Of a stretch of 64,000 nucleotides of DNA, positions 1-11,560 are shown in pieces. The DNA comes from Burhinus oedicnemus (taxonomy: Eukaryota; Chordata; Aves; Charadriiformes; Burhinidae). Both the position numbers and the translations under genes were made by a program. The stretch's first letter is position 1. Each line of letters starts with the position of its first letter. Location: assembly GCA_008921705.1 (NCBI GenBank), contig VFFE01007859.1, forward strand, positions 2,718,266 through 2,782,265, read 5' to 3'. Below the pieces are notes generated by a model. It did not search any database and was not told where the DNA came from. It worked only from the letters and a program-made list of their open reading frames with translations.

Positions 1-1519
1 ATCACTGACAAAAATGAAATATATGCCACTGTGTAGCACTTCATGTTATGTAAAGCAACATCTTTATTTCCTATTTTACATTTAGAAATAACTTTTTTTT
101 TTCATAAACCAGTAGAGGTATTGCTGTTTTAACAACCCACCCTGTAAACTGGGCCTATAAAATTCATATGTCTTTTTGTGAGCTCAAATAGGGAACAGCA
201 CAAGCAAATGATTTTAAGCTTATGACCACAACTTTGACATTAGCATTTGAAAAAAGGACATCAAACAGTAAATTACAGCTTCAGTCCCTTCATAATTCAC
301 TTGCAATAAATTTGAATGGATGCATATTTTCCAGAACTGTAAACATGGAAAAACTGGGATTGATGTTGAAAATTGTAATATACCCTAATTTGATCTTAAA
401 CAGTTACACTGTACTCAGTTGAAACTTGAAACAGATGAAGGTATGGACATAAGGCACTTTTGGTAAGCCATAGGCATTTGTAATGTAAACTATTCTCCTT
501 CTCAGCATCAGGGAAGGTGTAGCAGAGAGATCCCTGAGGTTTTCAGAGACATTCAGCCATGAGCTCAACTGTGTGTTGGTCAACAAATCAATAACATTTC
601 TGCATTGCCCAACAGCCCTACATCATTCAACTCTTGTTGGAGCAACACTGGTGACAGGATTGGATTTCTTTTAGCTTTGACCCCTGCTCATGTATTCAGC
701 TTACAACTATTTTTTCCCCTCTGACACCGTATTTTTTTATAACATATGGTCTTTCATCTGTAGGGTTAGAAAGCCAGATGTCCACAGCTCTTTTGGTCAA
801 TACAATCAGTTATGCTGCCAGTCATAAGCCTTTTAAACACAGCTATAGAAAATTACAGAGAGTTTGTTTTCATATCCTTAGTCTAAACCTATTTACTAGA
901 CTCATAACGATGCTCTAAAAAAATATCTGTACATTGCCTAGTTGTACACAAACTGCTGTATTTTAGTTGTTAAGTAATGGACAAGCAATGAAGCAGCTGT
1001 TGAAACATTGCACTGGGTTTTCCTCTGTCAAGCTGAATGACAGAATTTGCCAGGTCATTTAATCAATTTTATACTGATTTAAACTAGATAAAATCAATCA
1101 TCTTAGCTCATAGATTTGGTAGCTGGAAAGATCGTGTCATCTACATTGTAATGCCATACTTTAATAATTTTTTAATTAAAAAGGAAAAGATCCTTTCCAG
1201 TATCCACAATGTAGTAACCCAAAACCTGCTTAACTGTTGCATGTGAGACAACTGTAATTCTGAAATGACCGCTTTGTAAACTAAGAGGTTTTGTGGACTA
1301 ATTAATCAAAATATGGATCTGAATGGTCAGTTGTCTTCAAAAATGAGTTAAGATAATCTAATCAATAGCTTGATAAGTAGGCAAAAAAATGCATACGATG
1401 TTTAGAGCTGTTAATCTTTTGTGTCTGTTTTTTAATAAGCCATCTGCTTTCTATATTCCACGGGCAACACATGCATTGAGAAATTAAAAAAAAAAAGGAA
1501 GTTTCATTCTCATGATGGT
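1..1519. other. Unique AT-rich non-coding DNA
   Basis: No gene, RNA or mobile element was recognised. Open frames are short (66 codons or fewer) and look like chance. A short poly-A run near 1487 sits just before the first CR1 insertion. Confidence 0.6.
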
Positions 1520-1559
1520 GACAATAGGGTTGAGTGTTTATGGGTAAGAATCAGGGGGA

Positions 1560-4001
1560 AGGCCAAGGAGGCAGATATCACAGGGGGAGTCTGTTATGGA
1601 CCGCCCAACCAGGATGAAGTGGCAGAAAAAATATTCTATAAACAGCTGGGAGAAGTCTCACGATCACTAGCCCCTGTCCTCGTGAGGGACTTTAACTTTC
1701 CAGATGTCTGCTGGGAATACAATACAGCTGAGAGGAAACAGTCTAGGAGGTTCCTGGAGTCTGTTGAGAATAACTTCCTGACACAGCTGGTGAGGGAGCC
1801 CGACTAGGGAAGGTGCCCTGCTCAACCAGTTATTTGTAAACAGAGAAAGACTTGTGGGGGATGTGATGGTTGGAGGCCATCTTTGACACACGGATCATGA
1901 AATGACAGTTTTTGATTCTTGGAGAAGCAAGGAGGAGGGTCAGGAGAACTCCCACCTTGGACTTCCAGAGGGCAGACTTTGGTCTTTTCAGGAGCCTGGA
2001 TGACAGAATACCTTGGGAGGCAGTCCTGAAGGTCAAAGGAGTCCAGGAAGGCTGGATGTTTTTCAAGAAGGAGGTCTTACAGGTGCAGAAGCAGGCCATC
2101 CCCATGTGCCAAAAAATGGGCCGTCAGGGAAAAAGATAGGCCTCACTGAACAAAGAGCTATAGTTGCAACTCAGGGAAAAAAGGAGAATTTATGGCCTTT
2201 GGAAGAAGGGACAGGCCACTCATGAGGACTACAAAGATGTTGTGAGGCTACATAGGGAGAAAATTAGAAGGGCCAAAGCCCAGCTAGAACTTAACCTGGC
2301 TTCTGATGTTAAGGACAATAAAAAAAGTTTCTATAAATATATGAGCAATAAAAAGAGGACTAAGGATAATCTTCATCATTTCGTAGACATGGGGCACAAA
2401 CATAGTGACAAAGGATGAGGAAAAGACTAAGGTACTTAGTGCTTTCTTTGCCTCAGTCTTTAACAGTAAGACCAGTTGTTCCCTGAGTACCCAGCCCCCT
2501 GAGCTAGAAGACAGGGATGGGGAGCACAATGAAGCCCCTGTAACCTAAGGGGAAATGGTGAGGGACCGGCTACACCACTTAGACATATGAGGCCAGATGG
2601 GATCCACCCAAGGGGACTGAGGGAGCTGACGGAAATGCTCACCAAGCCACTTTCCATTATTTATCAGCAGTCCTGGTTAACTGGGGAGGTCCCAGTTGAC
2701 TGGAAGTTAGCAAATGTGACGCCCATCCACAAGAAAGGCCAGAAGAAGGATCTGGGGAACTACAGGCCTGTCAGTCTGACCTCGGTGTTGGGGAAGATTA
2801 CGGAGCAGATCATCCTGCGTGCCGTTACTCAGCACATGCAGGACAACCAGATGATCAGGTCCAGTCAGCATGGGTTCATGAAAAGCACGTCCTGCTTGAC
2901 AAACCTGATCTTCTATGACAAGGTGACCTGTTTAGTGGATAAGGGAATGGCTGTGGATGTTGTTTATCTGGACTTTAGTGAACCCTTTGACACTGTTTCC
3001 CACAGCATTCTCCTGGAGAAACTGCCTTGGATGGGTGTACCCTTCGCTGGGTAAAAACTGGCTGGATGGCTGGGCCTAAAGAGCGGTGGTGAATGGAGTT
3101 AAATCCGATTGGCGGCAGGTCACAAGTGGTGTTCCCCAGGGCTCGGTATTGGGGCTGGTTCTGTTTAATATCTTTATCAATGACCTGAATGAGGGGATCG
3201 AGTGGACCCTCAGTAAGTTTGAAGATGACACCAAGTTGGGTGGGAGTGTCGAACTGCTTGAGGGTAGGATGGCCCTACAGAGGGATCTGGACAGGCTGGA
3301 TCGATGGGCTGAGGCCAATGGTGAGAGGTTCAACTGGGCCAAGTGCTGGGTCCTGCACTTGGGTCACAGCAACCCCATGTGGCGCTACAGGCTTGGGAAA
3401 GAGTGGCTGGAAAGCTGCCTGGCAGAAAAGGACCTGGGGATGTTGATCAACAGATGGCTGAATATGAGCCAGCAGTGTGCCCAGGTGGCCAAGAAGGCCA
3501 ACAGCATCCTGGCTTGTATCAGGAAGTGTGGCCAGCAGTACTAAGGAAATGATCGTCCCTTGGTACTTGCACTGGTGAGGCCCCACCTCGAAGATTGTGT
3601 TCAGTTTTGGGCCCCTCACTAGAAGAAAGACATTGAGATGCTGGAGCCTATCCAGAGAAGAGCAATGAAGCTGCTGAGAGTCTAGAGAACATGTCTTATG
3701 AGGAGCAGCTGAGGGAACTGGGATTGTTCAGCCTGGAGAAGAGAAGGCTGAGGGGAGACCTTACCCCTCTCTACAACTACCTGAGAGGAGGTTGTAGCGA
3801 GGTGGGGGTTGATCTCTTCTTCCAAGTAACAAGAGATAGGACAAGAGGAAATGGCCTCAGGCTATGCCAGGAGAGGTTTAGATTGGATATTAAGAAAAAT
3901 TTCTTCACTGAAAGGGTTGCCAAGCATTGGAACAGGCTTCCCAGGGAAGTGGTGGAATCACTATCCCTGGACGTATTTAAAAGACGTGGTGTAATGGTTT
4001 A
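1560..4001 (+). pseudogene. CR1 ORF2 remnant (endonuclease C-terminal half plus reverse transcriptase)
   Basis: Intact ORF2 nicks target DNA and reverse-transcribes the element RNA. Here the apurinic-type endonuclease is represented by an RDFN block at 1685-1696, where the family has GDFN, and by a DHE motif near 1890. The reverse transcriptase follows from about 2587. It has a LDFS(E)PFDTV block at 2968-2997, where the family normally has K-A rather than E-P, and FEDD at 3218-3229 where the catalytic motif should read FADD. The C-terminal region ends near 4000. The frame is broken repeatedly: a stop at about 1805, shifts near 1810-1910 and 3055-3086, a stop near 3542 and a shift before 3691. 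The copy therefore cannot encode a working enzyme. The break pattern shows age; no part seems under selection. Confidence 0.93.
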
Positions 4002-4070
4002 GTGGTGGTTTTAGCAGTGTTAGGTTGATGGTTGAACTCAGTGATCTTAAAGGTCCCTTCCAACCTAGAC

Positions 4071-4092
4071 GATTCTATGATTCTATGATTCT
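4071..4092 (+). repeat. CR1 3'-terminal octamer repeat (ATTCTATG)n
   Basis: About two and a half copies of ATTCTATG directly follow the CR1 3' UTR. The CR1 machinery recognises this short tandem tail in place of poly-A. It fixes the 3' boundary and the plus orientation of the insertion. Confidence 0.92.
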
Positions 4093-5056
4093 CCATCTAC
4101 AAGGTAAGCCAATCTCAATATAGATTATATTTACAATGAGATACAGAAGCATTTATAATGTTTTGAAGGAAAGTCGCAAACTTAAACTTTTATTTGCACA
4201 GTGGATCATAAGGGTGTGAGGAGGAAGAGAGAATAACCAGTCTTATTAATGTGCCTTTTATAAGAGACTACCTCTGTAGCCCTTCTTTAAGCAGGGTTTC
4301 CATTTGAATAAAGGGAATTTTGCCCTATTTGAAACTTAGAGAACAGTCATTCAGAACCAGTGTGTGCCCTCACTGAAGGAAAAAACATGATGGTCAGGCC
4401 CTGCTGACTGAAAGGTGTCAAGACATCAGGAAGGGATGTACTTGTCTAACATTTAAGCACAAGAGTACATTCTTATGTACCTGGCCCCCTTGCACATGGC
4501 CAGCAGAAGTCATGTTTGGATGCTTCAGTTCCCTTTACAGTAGGAATTCATGGGGATTTGGATGTCCTATGGTGACCTCAGCAACAACCAACAACATAAG
4601 CCAAGAGCCGAGAACAAACTGAGAGGTTGCACTTTGAATCCCACTTCCCTAGGTGCCTTGCTTCAGGCTGCAGTGAGGTGCCTTCATCCATTCTCCAGTA
4701 CCTGAAGACAGGCATGCTGCCCAAGAGTCTTGGATATTTCATTTCTTTTGTCATTGATATCTGCCCTGTGTGTATGCTTTTTACAAGAAACCTGTTTCAA
4801 GAACAATCTTGGCACTTCTGAAGGTAAATTTGCATCCAATGATCAGAGCAGAAAACTTAGCCTTAAAATGTGCTTATTCAGAAGCTGAAATTTATTTTTT
4901 CTAACACTGTGAAATAGTTTGAGGTCAGAAGACACTTGTCTGGGAAGTGAGACACCCAAGTTCAATTCTTTCTCCATCCTCTGGGGTTACCTCTTACCTC
5001 TTCTGAGAGCAACTGAGAGCCTCTTGGCTGATCTGAGAGGTGGGAACTTCACACCT
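4093..5056. other. Spacer between two CR1 copies
   Basis: Unique non-coding sequence with no gene seen. It includes a weak ancient SINE-like stretch at 4925-4985, listed separately. Confidence 0.55.
4925..4985 (+). repeat. Possible ancient MIR-like tRNA-SINE fragment
   Basis: The stretch with 'gagacacccaagttcaattc' resembles the tRNA-derived B-box part of old amniote SINEs, in which a 'gagactcgggttcaaatcc'-type block is found. Divergence is high and the match is short, so this is a weak call. Confidence 0.28.
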
Positions 5057-6066
5057 CACAGAATCACAGAATCACAGGGGTTGGAAGGGACCTCTGGACA
5101 TCATCTAGTTCAACCCCCCTGCCAGAGCAGGTTCACCTACAGCAGGTTGCACAGGACAGTGTCCAGGCGGGTTTTGAATGTCTCCAGAGTCGGAGACTCC
5201 ACTACCTCTCTGGGCAGCCTGTTCCAGTACTCTGCCACCCTCAAAGTACAGAAGTTCCTCCTCAAGTTTAGATGGAACTTCCTATATTCAAGTTTGTGCC
5301 CATTACCTCTTGTCCTATAACTGGGCACCACTGAAAGAAGACTGGTCCCATCCTCCTGGCACCCTCCCTTTAAGTATTTTTAAGCATTGATAAGATCCCC
5401 CTCTGTCTTCTCTTCTCCAGACTAAGAAGACCCAAGTCCCTCAGGCTTTCCTCATAAGAGAGATGTTCCAGCCCCCTAATCATCTCCGTAGTCCTTTGCT
5501 GTACCCTCTCCAGCACTTCCCTGTCCTTCTTGAGCCAGGGAGCCCAGAACTGGACACAGGACTCCAGATGCGGCCTCACCAGGGCAGAGTAGAGGGGGAG
5601 GATGACCTCCCTTGTCCTGCTTGCCACACCCTTCTTGATGCACCCCAGGATTCCATTGGCCTTCTTGGCCACAAGGGCATATCACTGGCTCATGGCCATC
5701 CTGTTGTCCACCAGGACTCCCAGGTCCCTTTCCACAGAGCTGCTTTCCAGCAGGTCAGCCCTGAACCGGTACTGGTGCCTGGGGTTCTTCCTCCCCAGGT
5801 GCAGTACCCTACACTTGCCTTTGTTGAGCTTCATTAGGTTTCTCCCTACCCAACTCTCCAACCTGTCCAGGTCACGCTGAATGGCAGCACAGCCTTCTGG
5901 TGTGCCAGCCACCCCTCCCAGTTTTGTGTCACCAGCAAACTTGCTGATGGTACACTCCATCCCTTCATCCGGGTCATTGATGAATATATTGAATAGGACT
6001 GGACCCAGTACTGACCCCTGGGGAGCACCACTTGTTACAGACCTCCAACTAGACCCTGTGCCACAA
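5057..6066 (-). mobile_element. CR1 LINE 3' fragment, about 1.0 kb, minus strand
   Basis: On the plus strand the element starts with its 3' tail, tandem 'cagaatca' octamers followed by 'ggttggaagggacctctgga', and runs back into the ORF2 reverse transcriptase. It ends abruptly near 6066, so it is 5'-truncated. The reverse-transcriptase piece on the minus strand (about 5960 down to 5140) carries FAGD around 5925-5940 where the catalytic motif should be FADD, and it is split by a stop or frame change near 5672 and a frameshift near 5340-5370. The 3' UTR differs from the first CR1 (cagaatca-type rather than ATTCTATG-type tail), so this is another subfamily. It lies in inverted orientation 960 bp downstream of the first copy. 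Confidence 0.95.
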
Positions 6067-8227
6067 GTCTCCTCCTTTTTATTTTTCCTCTTTCCCTGTC
6101 CTGCTGAAGTTGTGCCATTACAAAGAAAAACATTTAGTAATTAGAGGAAGACCTAGAAGATCCATGGCTTTTTAGTACACTGATCAGGGCTTACACCTGA
6201 CAGAAGCTTGCTCTGTTGTGCTCTATAAACCTTCCTTCTGCAAATTATCAGTTGTCCCATAATGAGTGTTTGGTTTTCAATTTATAATTTTTGTCAGAAG
6301 AAGGAGGGCTGCAGGAGAACCCCACACAATAACAGTTTTGCCAGTCATGCTTTTTCCCCATATTGTACAGCTTATTATCCATACAGCTTACCCATATGAG
6401 TGACCACATATGACTATGCTGATGGATTTTTCTACTAGTGTATTTCGTATGTGTTTTCTAGGTTCTTTGATTTTTTTCTAATACAACTAGAATTTACTTA
6501 AGATTTTGAACACTTGTATATTACAATAATTTCACAAACTAGTAAAATAGGCTCAAGACTTGTGTTTTGAGTGCAATCCTATGGCATTAATGAAATAGGA
6601 GCTTTCAGGGAGCAGATGGGCATGAGTTTCCAAGTCACATATCATAGCTTGGTGTGCTTTTCCTACTTAATTTGATACTTACCCTCAGTGTGGACTTCAT
6701 AAAGTCTGTATTGCCTCCTGCATGCTTCATAAAGTCCACGTCAGGGCCACACTCCAGAACAATGCCACACTTTATAAAGTTCAAATTGGCTATGCAAACT
6801 TTATTAAGTATATGAAGCTGCTATTAATGTCTAATCACTCCCCAACAGATTCGTCAGACTGTTACTCAAAGGCATTGCTTTTCATCATGTCCAGCAGCTT
6901 AAAATACTTTTAACTTTCCAATTCCAACATTTTAATATTTCATGAGCCAAATAAAACTAGGAAAATGTCAATGAGGTGAGAATACCGCTGTTGTTTGACT
7001 CCCTTGGTGCAAATATTCAAACATATGGCTTGGTTTACCTCAAACTGTGCAGAGAAGTTCCATAGTGGTGATGGGACTATACCTATGTAAAATCTGAGCT
7101 GAATAGATTTCGATGAATTGAACCAGGCGCTGGAAATTTTTCAAAGCATGGAGTTCTGTATTGAGGATGGTAATGCCTGTTTAAAGATTAACATCTGGCA
7201 CTAGATTGACAAGACAACGTAAACCACATTATAGCTTCTACTCTCAGCACCTTGAAGACCCATTTTGTTGTTGACTGATACTTCTGTAACACCTATCTTT
7301 CATACAGAAAATTTCACAGACTTCCAGACCTTTGCTTGTAGACATGTACAGAAGAACTGCCTTAGTCTGGAAAGAGAGCTATGCAGTGAAAAGAGCTTAA
7401 CTTACTTAAACGAGGGTTTCCTCCATCTCAGAGAAATCCTCTAACCCACCTAGCTATGGATTAAAACTGAGAAATGACACAGTTCCTCCAGGCTAATTTT
7501 GTCCTAAGGCCAGCATGGCAGACACATCTGGAGAGTACAATCACATGTGGCCCTGAAGCCAAGTTAAAGGATTGGCTTCTTTGCAGATCTTACAGTTGCA
7601 AGCTCTGTGCTGAGTTGCTTGGCATTTTCCAGACTCAAAAAAAATCTAGGTGTGTTCAGTAACATACATTTAGATAAATTTGTAAGTCCTAGAAAGAACT
7701 GTGAGTGTTGCAAATCTCGCCATAGATCCATTTCAGGATCCACACAGTCTGCTAATGCAATTCCATGATATATTTTTGTCTGAAATGTTATTATTTGTAA
7801 GACCGGACAGTATATGGTGGCACTTTATGGTTAATGGCATAGAAAATGTTCATTTTTTGAGTATCTGGCAACTCTCCTTAATTTTGGGTTTCCATCCTAC
7901 AGGACCATTTTATCTGCTATGGCTGTCTGGAGATGTTCCTTTGAAGTTGGCAGAGACAACCAGCATCTAAAGCCATTGCTTGCTACCTGCTGCTTTTCCC
8001 TTCCTCCAGTAACTCTTAATCATTCTGTTTTCTCTGTCTTACTGTTGAGGACTTGGTGTAGCCTTAGGATTTTATCCATGGGTATGGTAGCCACATATAC
8101 ACAGCATCATTCTTGGTGTACAACTACAGTAGTTGTACTCGGTTCTGAGCTACTGTTTACAAGTATCTTTAAAAGAGAGGAAAACCTACAGGTAAAATAT
8201 CAGAAGATTTTGAGAACATCATCTTAT
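6067..8227. other. Unique non-coding DNA
   Basis: No gene or element was recognised. Near 6680-6780 the short word 'cttcataaagtc' recurs and 'gtggactt' is followed about 45 bases later by its inverted copy. Open frames reach 112 codons (7919-8257 +), have no recognisable domain and partly enter the CR1 remnant. Confidence 0.55.
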
Positions 8228-8690
8228 ATGCGAAGCAGGATCTGGAGTTTTGTGTAGTTTTGAGATCTCCAGTATGAGAGAGGCATGGACATACCAGAGT
8301 GAGTGGTGAGTCTCCAAGGATGGTCAAGGGGCTGGAGAACATGAAGTATGAGCAGAAACAGAGAAGGGAAAGGGAGACCTTTCTGCTGTGTCCAGCAACC
8401 TAATCGAGAGTATAGAGAGGACAAACCAAGACTTCTTGGACTCCTTTGGCAATAGACACAAGTTGAAACAGAAGAAATTCTAATTAGATAGAAGGAGAAA
8501 TGTTTTCACCATTAGGTGGATCACACAGGAACATGGACCCAGAGAGGTTTTGGAAACTCCATCTTTGGAGATATGCAAAACTCAACAAGTCCCTGTCTAG
8601 GCTGATCCAGCTGGACGTGCTCTGAACTGGTTTTTGGGCTAGAAGATTTCCATGGCGCCTTCTGACCCATACAGTTTTCTGTGATTGTAT
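8228..8690 (+). mobile_element. Old, decayed CR1 LINE tail
   Basis: The order of blocks follows the last part of CR1 ORF2 and the 3' UTR: a 'ggagttttgtgtagttttg' block, 'gagaggcatggacatac', a 'gggctggagaacatgaa' block, 'cccagagaggttttggaa', 'ctccatctttggaga' and a final 'ttctgtgattgt'. Substitutions and small indels are much more frequent than in the copies at 5 and 49 kb, so this is one of the oldest CR1 insertions here. No useful open frame remains. Confidence 0.8.
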
Positions 8691-8839
8691 AAGAAAAAGT
8701 ATCTTTATTAATTCAGTATTTACCAAGTGCAGGGTTACACTGTAATATACAAATACATAGAAAAGTGTTTTCCAGATTGAAGAGTTCATGCTCCAAATAA
8801 AACAAAGCCTTGTGTGTGTGTGTAGGGACTGGAGGTGCA

Positions 8840-8895
8840 CTGAGGTGAGGTGATTTGCTGAGGTCCTACTGAAACTCAGTGATGGAACAAGAAAA
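8840..8895 (-). repeat. Possible MIR-like remnant
   Basis: The words 'ggtgatttgctgaggtc' and 'cagtgatggaacaaga' follow the order of the MIR core in reverse orientation (tgacttgcccaaggtc, then a cagtggcagag block). It is short and diverged. Confidence 0.25.
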
Positions 8896-9659
8896 AGAAT
8901 TATCTCAGTCTCATTCTTTCCACTGTCTTGGTTCAGACCGTGGTGTACGCATAAAGCATTGTTAGGTTACACAGGATGGAAGGATTGCAAAATTAGGATT
9001 AGTGTTTTAGTTTTTTCACTTACAAAAGATATTTCTGTCTATGACATTTTGCAGCAGTTAAGGAAAAAGTCCCACTCACAGGACTGTAATATCCAGATAG
9101 ACACCCTATCACTGTTACATGAGCTTTTTCTGCTGAAGATACAAAAACATTCTTTCTATTTCTGTAATTTCCTCTGATTACTCCAGAGCAGTTCCAGGCC
9201 AAGGGCTTCCAATCAGTTGCCTGTGAAATCCCTAAATGGGTATATTTAGGCAGTTCCAGTGTTACAGGATGTGAGAATAAGTTTGTTTGCAAAAGCTATT
9301 TGAACAAAGTAACTACCTGTATTCTCTCTCAATGGGCCGCAAGTTAAAATATAGTGTGAATACTGAATAACTAATTTCCAAGGAGATTCACAATGGCTTG
9401 CAAAAGACAGCAAATAAAAATGACCCCTTTTCATATAGGATGCATTCTGATCCACCCCACCTTTAATAATTAGAAACATAGTTTCACTGATACACTTTAC
9501 AAAGCCATTCTGGGGATTCATGAATTTAAAAGAAAAAAAATAAACTAGATGTGAATAATTCATACTTAAATAGCTCTGGGCCAAGATATTGCTTCACTAT
9601 TTCCAAGTATGCAGGTTTTATTATTCTCTTAAAGTATGAATAAAAACAAGGTTGTTTTA

Positions 9660-10250
9660 TCACACTTGGACTAATCAATGATATGCCCGAAGCACAGTTG
9701 GCAGTAAATGATCCGTTTTAGTTTAAAACATTTTTTAAATCGATGTGTATTGTAAGGGAGCCATAAAAATCTTCAAATTAAAGGTTTTTGAGCCATAAAA
9801 ACAAGTAATATATTTAAGGGCTTTTTAAGGCAGTAACGTTTCCAAGTAAATAGGAGATGGGCCAAGCAGTTCCCTCTGAATTACTGTTCATCAGGTTTTC
9901 ACACTCTATTAAGGTAACCTTCATGAAATATTTCTACATTACCCTTCATGATGTAATTTGAATACATTAGAATTAATTTGCCAATAAACTGCAGGGAAAA
10001 TATGGAATATGCTACCCCAAAAGCTTATGAACTCTCTCTGTTTAGCTTGGGTCACATTCACGAGCGTTTGCATTTGCAGGCAAAAAATGACTCCTGTGAC
10101 TACAATGCTTTATTCAGGAGCGAGCTCTTCGCCCAGGGAGGGAAAGCAATGCCGTCTGTGGGACTGTGCAGGGCTTCTAGTTTGTTCAATGAATGCAATA
10201 CACTGCGAAACCAGTCAGTTAGTGCTGACTTCATAAGGTAGAGACAACTT
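9660..10250. other. Candidate conserved non-coding element or lost exon
   Basis: TAAT-rich sequence (9660-9990) runs into a stretch that keeps seven CpGs in about 280 bases (10055-10320). The plus strand is open from 9978 to 10241 (87 codons). A 'tttgcatttgcag' acceptor-like site precedes 10081 and a 'aaggtagag' donor-like site lies near 10238, framing an exon-like segment of about 158 bases with no recognised protein similarity. I cannot separate exon from regulatory element by eye. Confidence 0.22.
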
Positions 10251-11507
10251 CTTAAAAGCAGCCCTTTACTCACCCCAGGCAAGGTTCTCCATGGCTCTCT
10301 TGGCTAGCTAGCTTTCGACAAAGTGTGTTGTGGTGTCAACCCACCACTGAGTCCTCTTCCCTGTCTAATGCATGGCTTACATGCTGGAAAAGATCCAGAG
10401 TTGGCCCTTGGCTGTATGGATGAGTTTTAAGCAACGTGAGCTCACCCAATAACATCAGAAGGGCTGCAGGTGTGAAGTAAGATTTGCAGGGCAGTGTCCT
10501 TTAGGAGAGGGATTTTTGCCTTGTCCAGTTTGCTTCTCATCTCTGCCACCCACCTTTGATGCTAAGGATCTCACATGACAGCCAGGGAATCACCCGGGAA
10601 CACAGAGGAGAGAAGTTACAAAGTTTTCTCATTCTTTACTTCCAACTCTCATTCATATTGCTGGCAGCTTCACTGTCTGCATTTCTAAAGAACCTCTCAC
10701 CGTAGGTTTTAGTTCAAAGGCAATAGCTGTTCCATATGCGTTCACGTCAGACGTACCGTATTGAGGTTTGGAGAAAAGCCACTGAAGGCGAAACTATGCT
10801 TCCAGTGTTTATGCTCATTGCCTTTGGTTATAGTCAATGAGAGTGAATGGAAATACTGACAACAGGATGTAGTTCGCAGTGGAAAAACTAGCATGGAATA
10901 TCTCATAATCCTCATAATTTTTATCACCTTTTTAAAATTCATGTAAAATATATGAGCTAAGTACGTCAAAAGATAAGTTCTTCTATTCCTCAGCATTTTA
11001 TGCAAGCTAACTGGCAAAAAGCCCAGCCTAGCAGGAAATCTTTCTTACTAAACAGGACCAGAACTGGACATGTCCAAATATCAGGAGACAGAAATCCCAT
11101 TTTGTACAACTTCCATACATTAGTGGAAATGAAAGCACAGAAAGCCTCAGAACCAGGACTATTCTCACAAGATTTCTGATTTATTTACAGACCCAGAATA
11201 GAACTGGAAGTCTCTCTTTCTACAGTACTTTTTCTACAGTACTCTTTCTTCCTACAGTACAACAAATTTCCATAGCATTGTGGTCTTGCAATCAAACTGT
11301 CGCAATCTCCCATTGTATGGAGATAGTGAAGACACGGCAAAGGTTTTTGGCAGCTGGTTGCCACTCTGTGTTTGAGATCTTCAAAGCCTAGATTTAGTCA
11401 GAGCCAAAGAGTTCAGGGATGGACTCACCAAACCAGAGCAAGTTGGCCTGTCTCACAGCTCTCTGAGCGTGCTGTAATTTACCAGCTTCCCTGAAAATCT
11501 GGGTTAT

Positions 11508-11560
11508 ACTGTTTGCCCAAGGTCCCACAGGAGATGGTGGTAGAATAGGCAGCTGAAACT
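11508..11560 (-). repeat. Possible MIR-like remnant
   Basis: 'tttgcccaaggtcccacag' followed by a gatggtggtagaa block matches the core of MIR in reverse orientation (cttgcccaaggtcacacag, then a tggcagag block). It is diverged and has no clear ends. Confidence 0.33.

Larger units (their letters stand above)
1520..4092 (+). mobile_element. CR1 LINE, 5'-truncated, about 2.6 kb
   Basis: This is a non-LTR retrotransposon of the CR1 clade, the dominant LINE of birds. The copy enters in the second half of the ORF2 endonuclease and runs through the reverse transcriptase to a typical CR1 3' end, where 'gatcttaaaggtc' is followed by tandem ATTCTATG units. It has no ORF1 and no 5' UTR, the usual result of incomplete reverse transcription. 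The 3' region resembles the copy at 48.7-49.8 kb more than the copies at 5.1 and 50.1 kb, so the window holds several CR1 subfamilies; a J-type subfamily is my guess, not an assignment. The left edge is accurate to perhaps 20 bases. I saw no target-site duplication, as is normal for CR1. Confidence 0.95.

Noticed and set aside
3275..3619. 114-codon minus-strand frame inside the first CR1
   Set aside because: It is antisense to the CR1 reverse transcriptase and follows from its codon composition.
5463..5837. 124-codon plus-strand frame
   Set aside because: It is antisense to the minus-strand CR1 reverse-transcriptase fragment.
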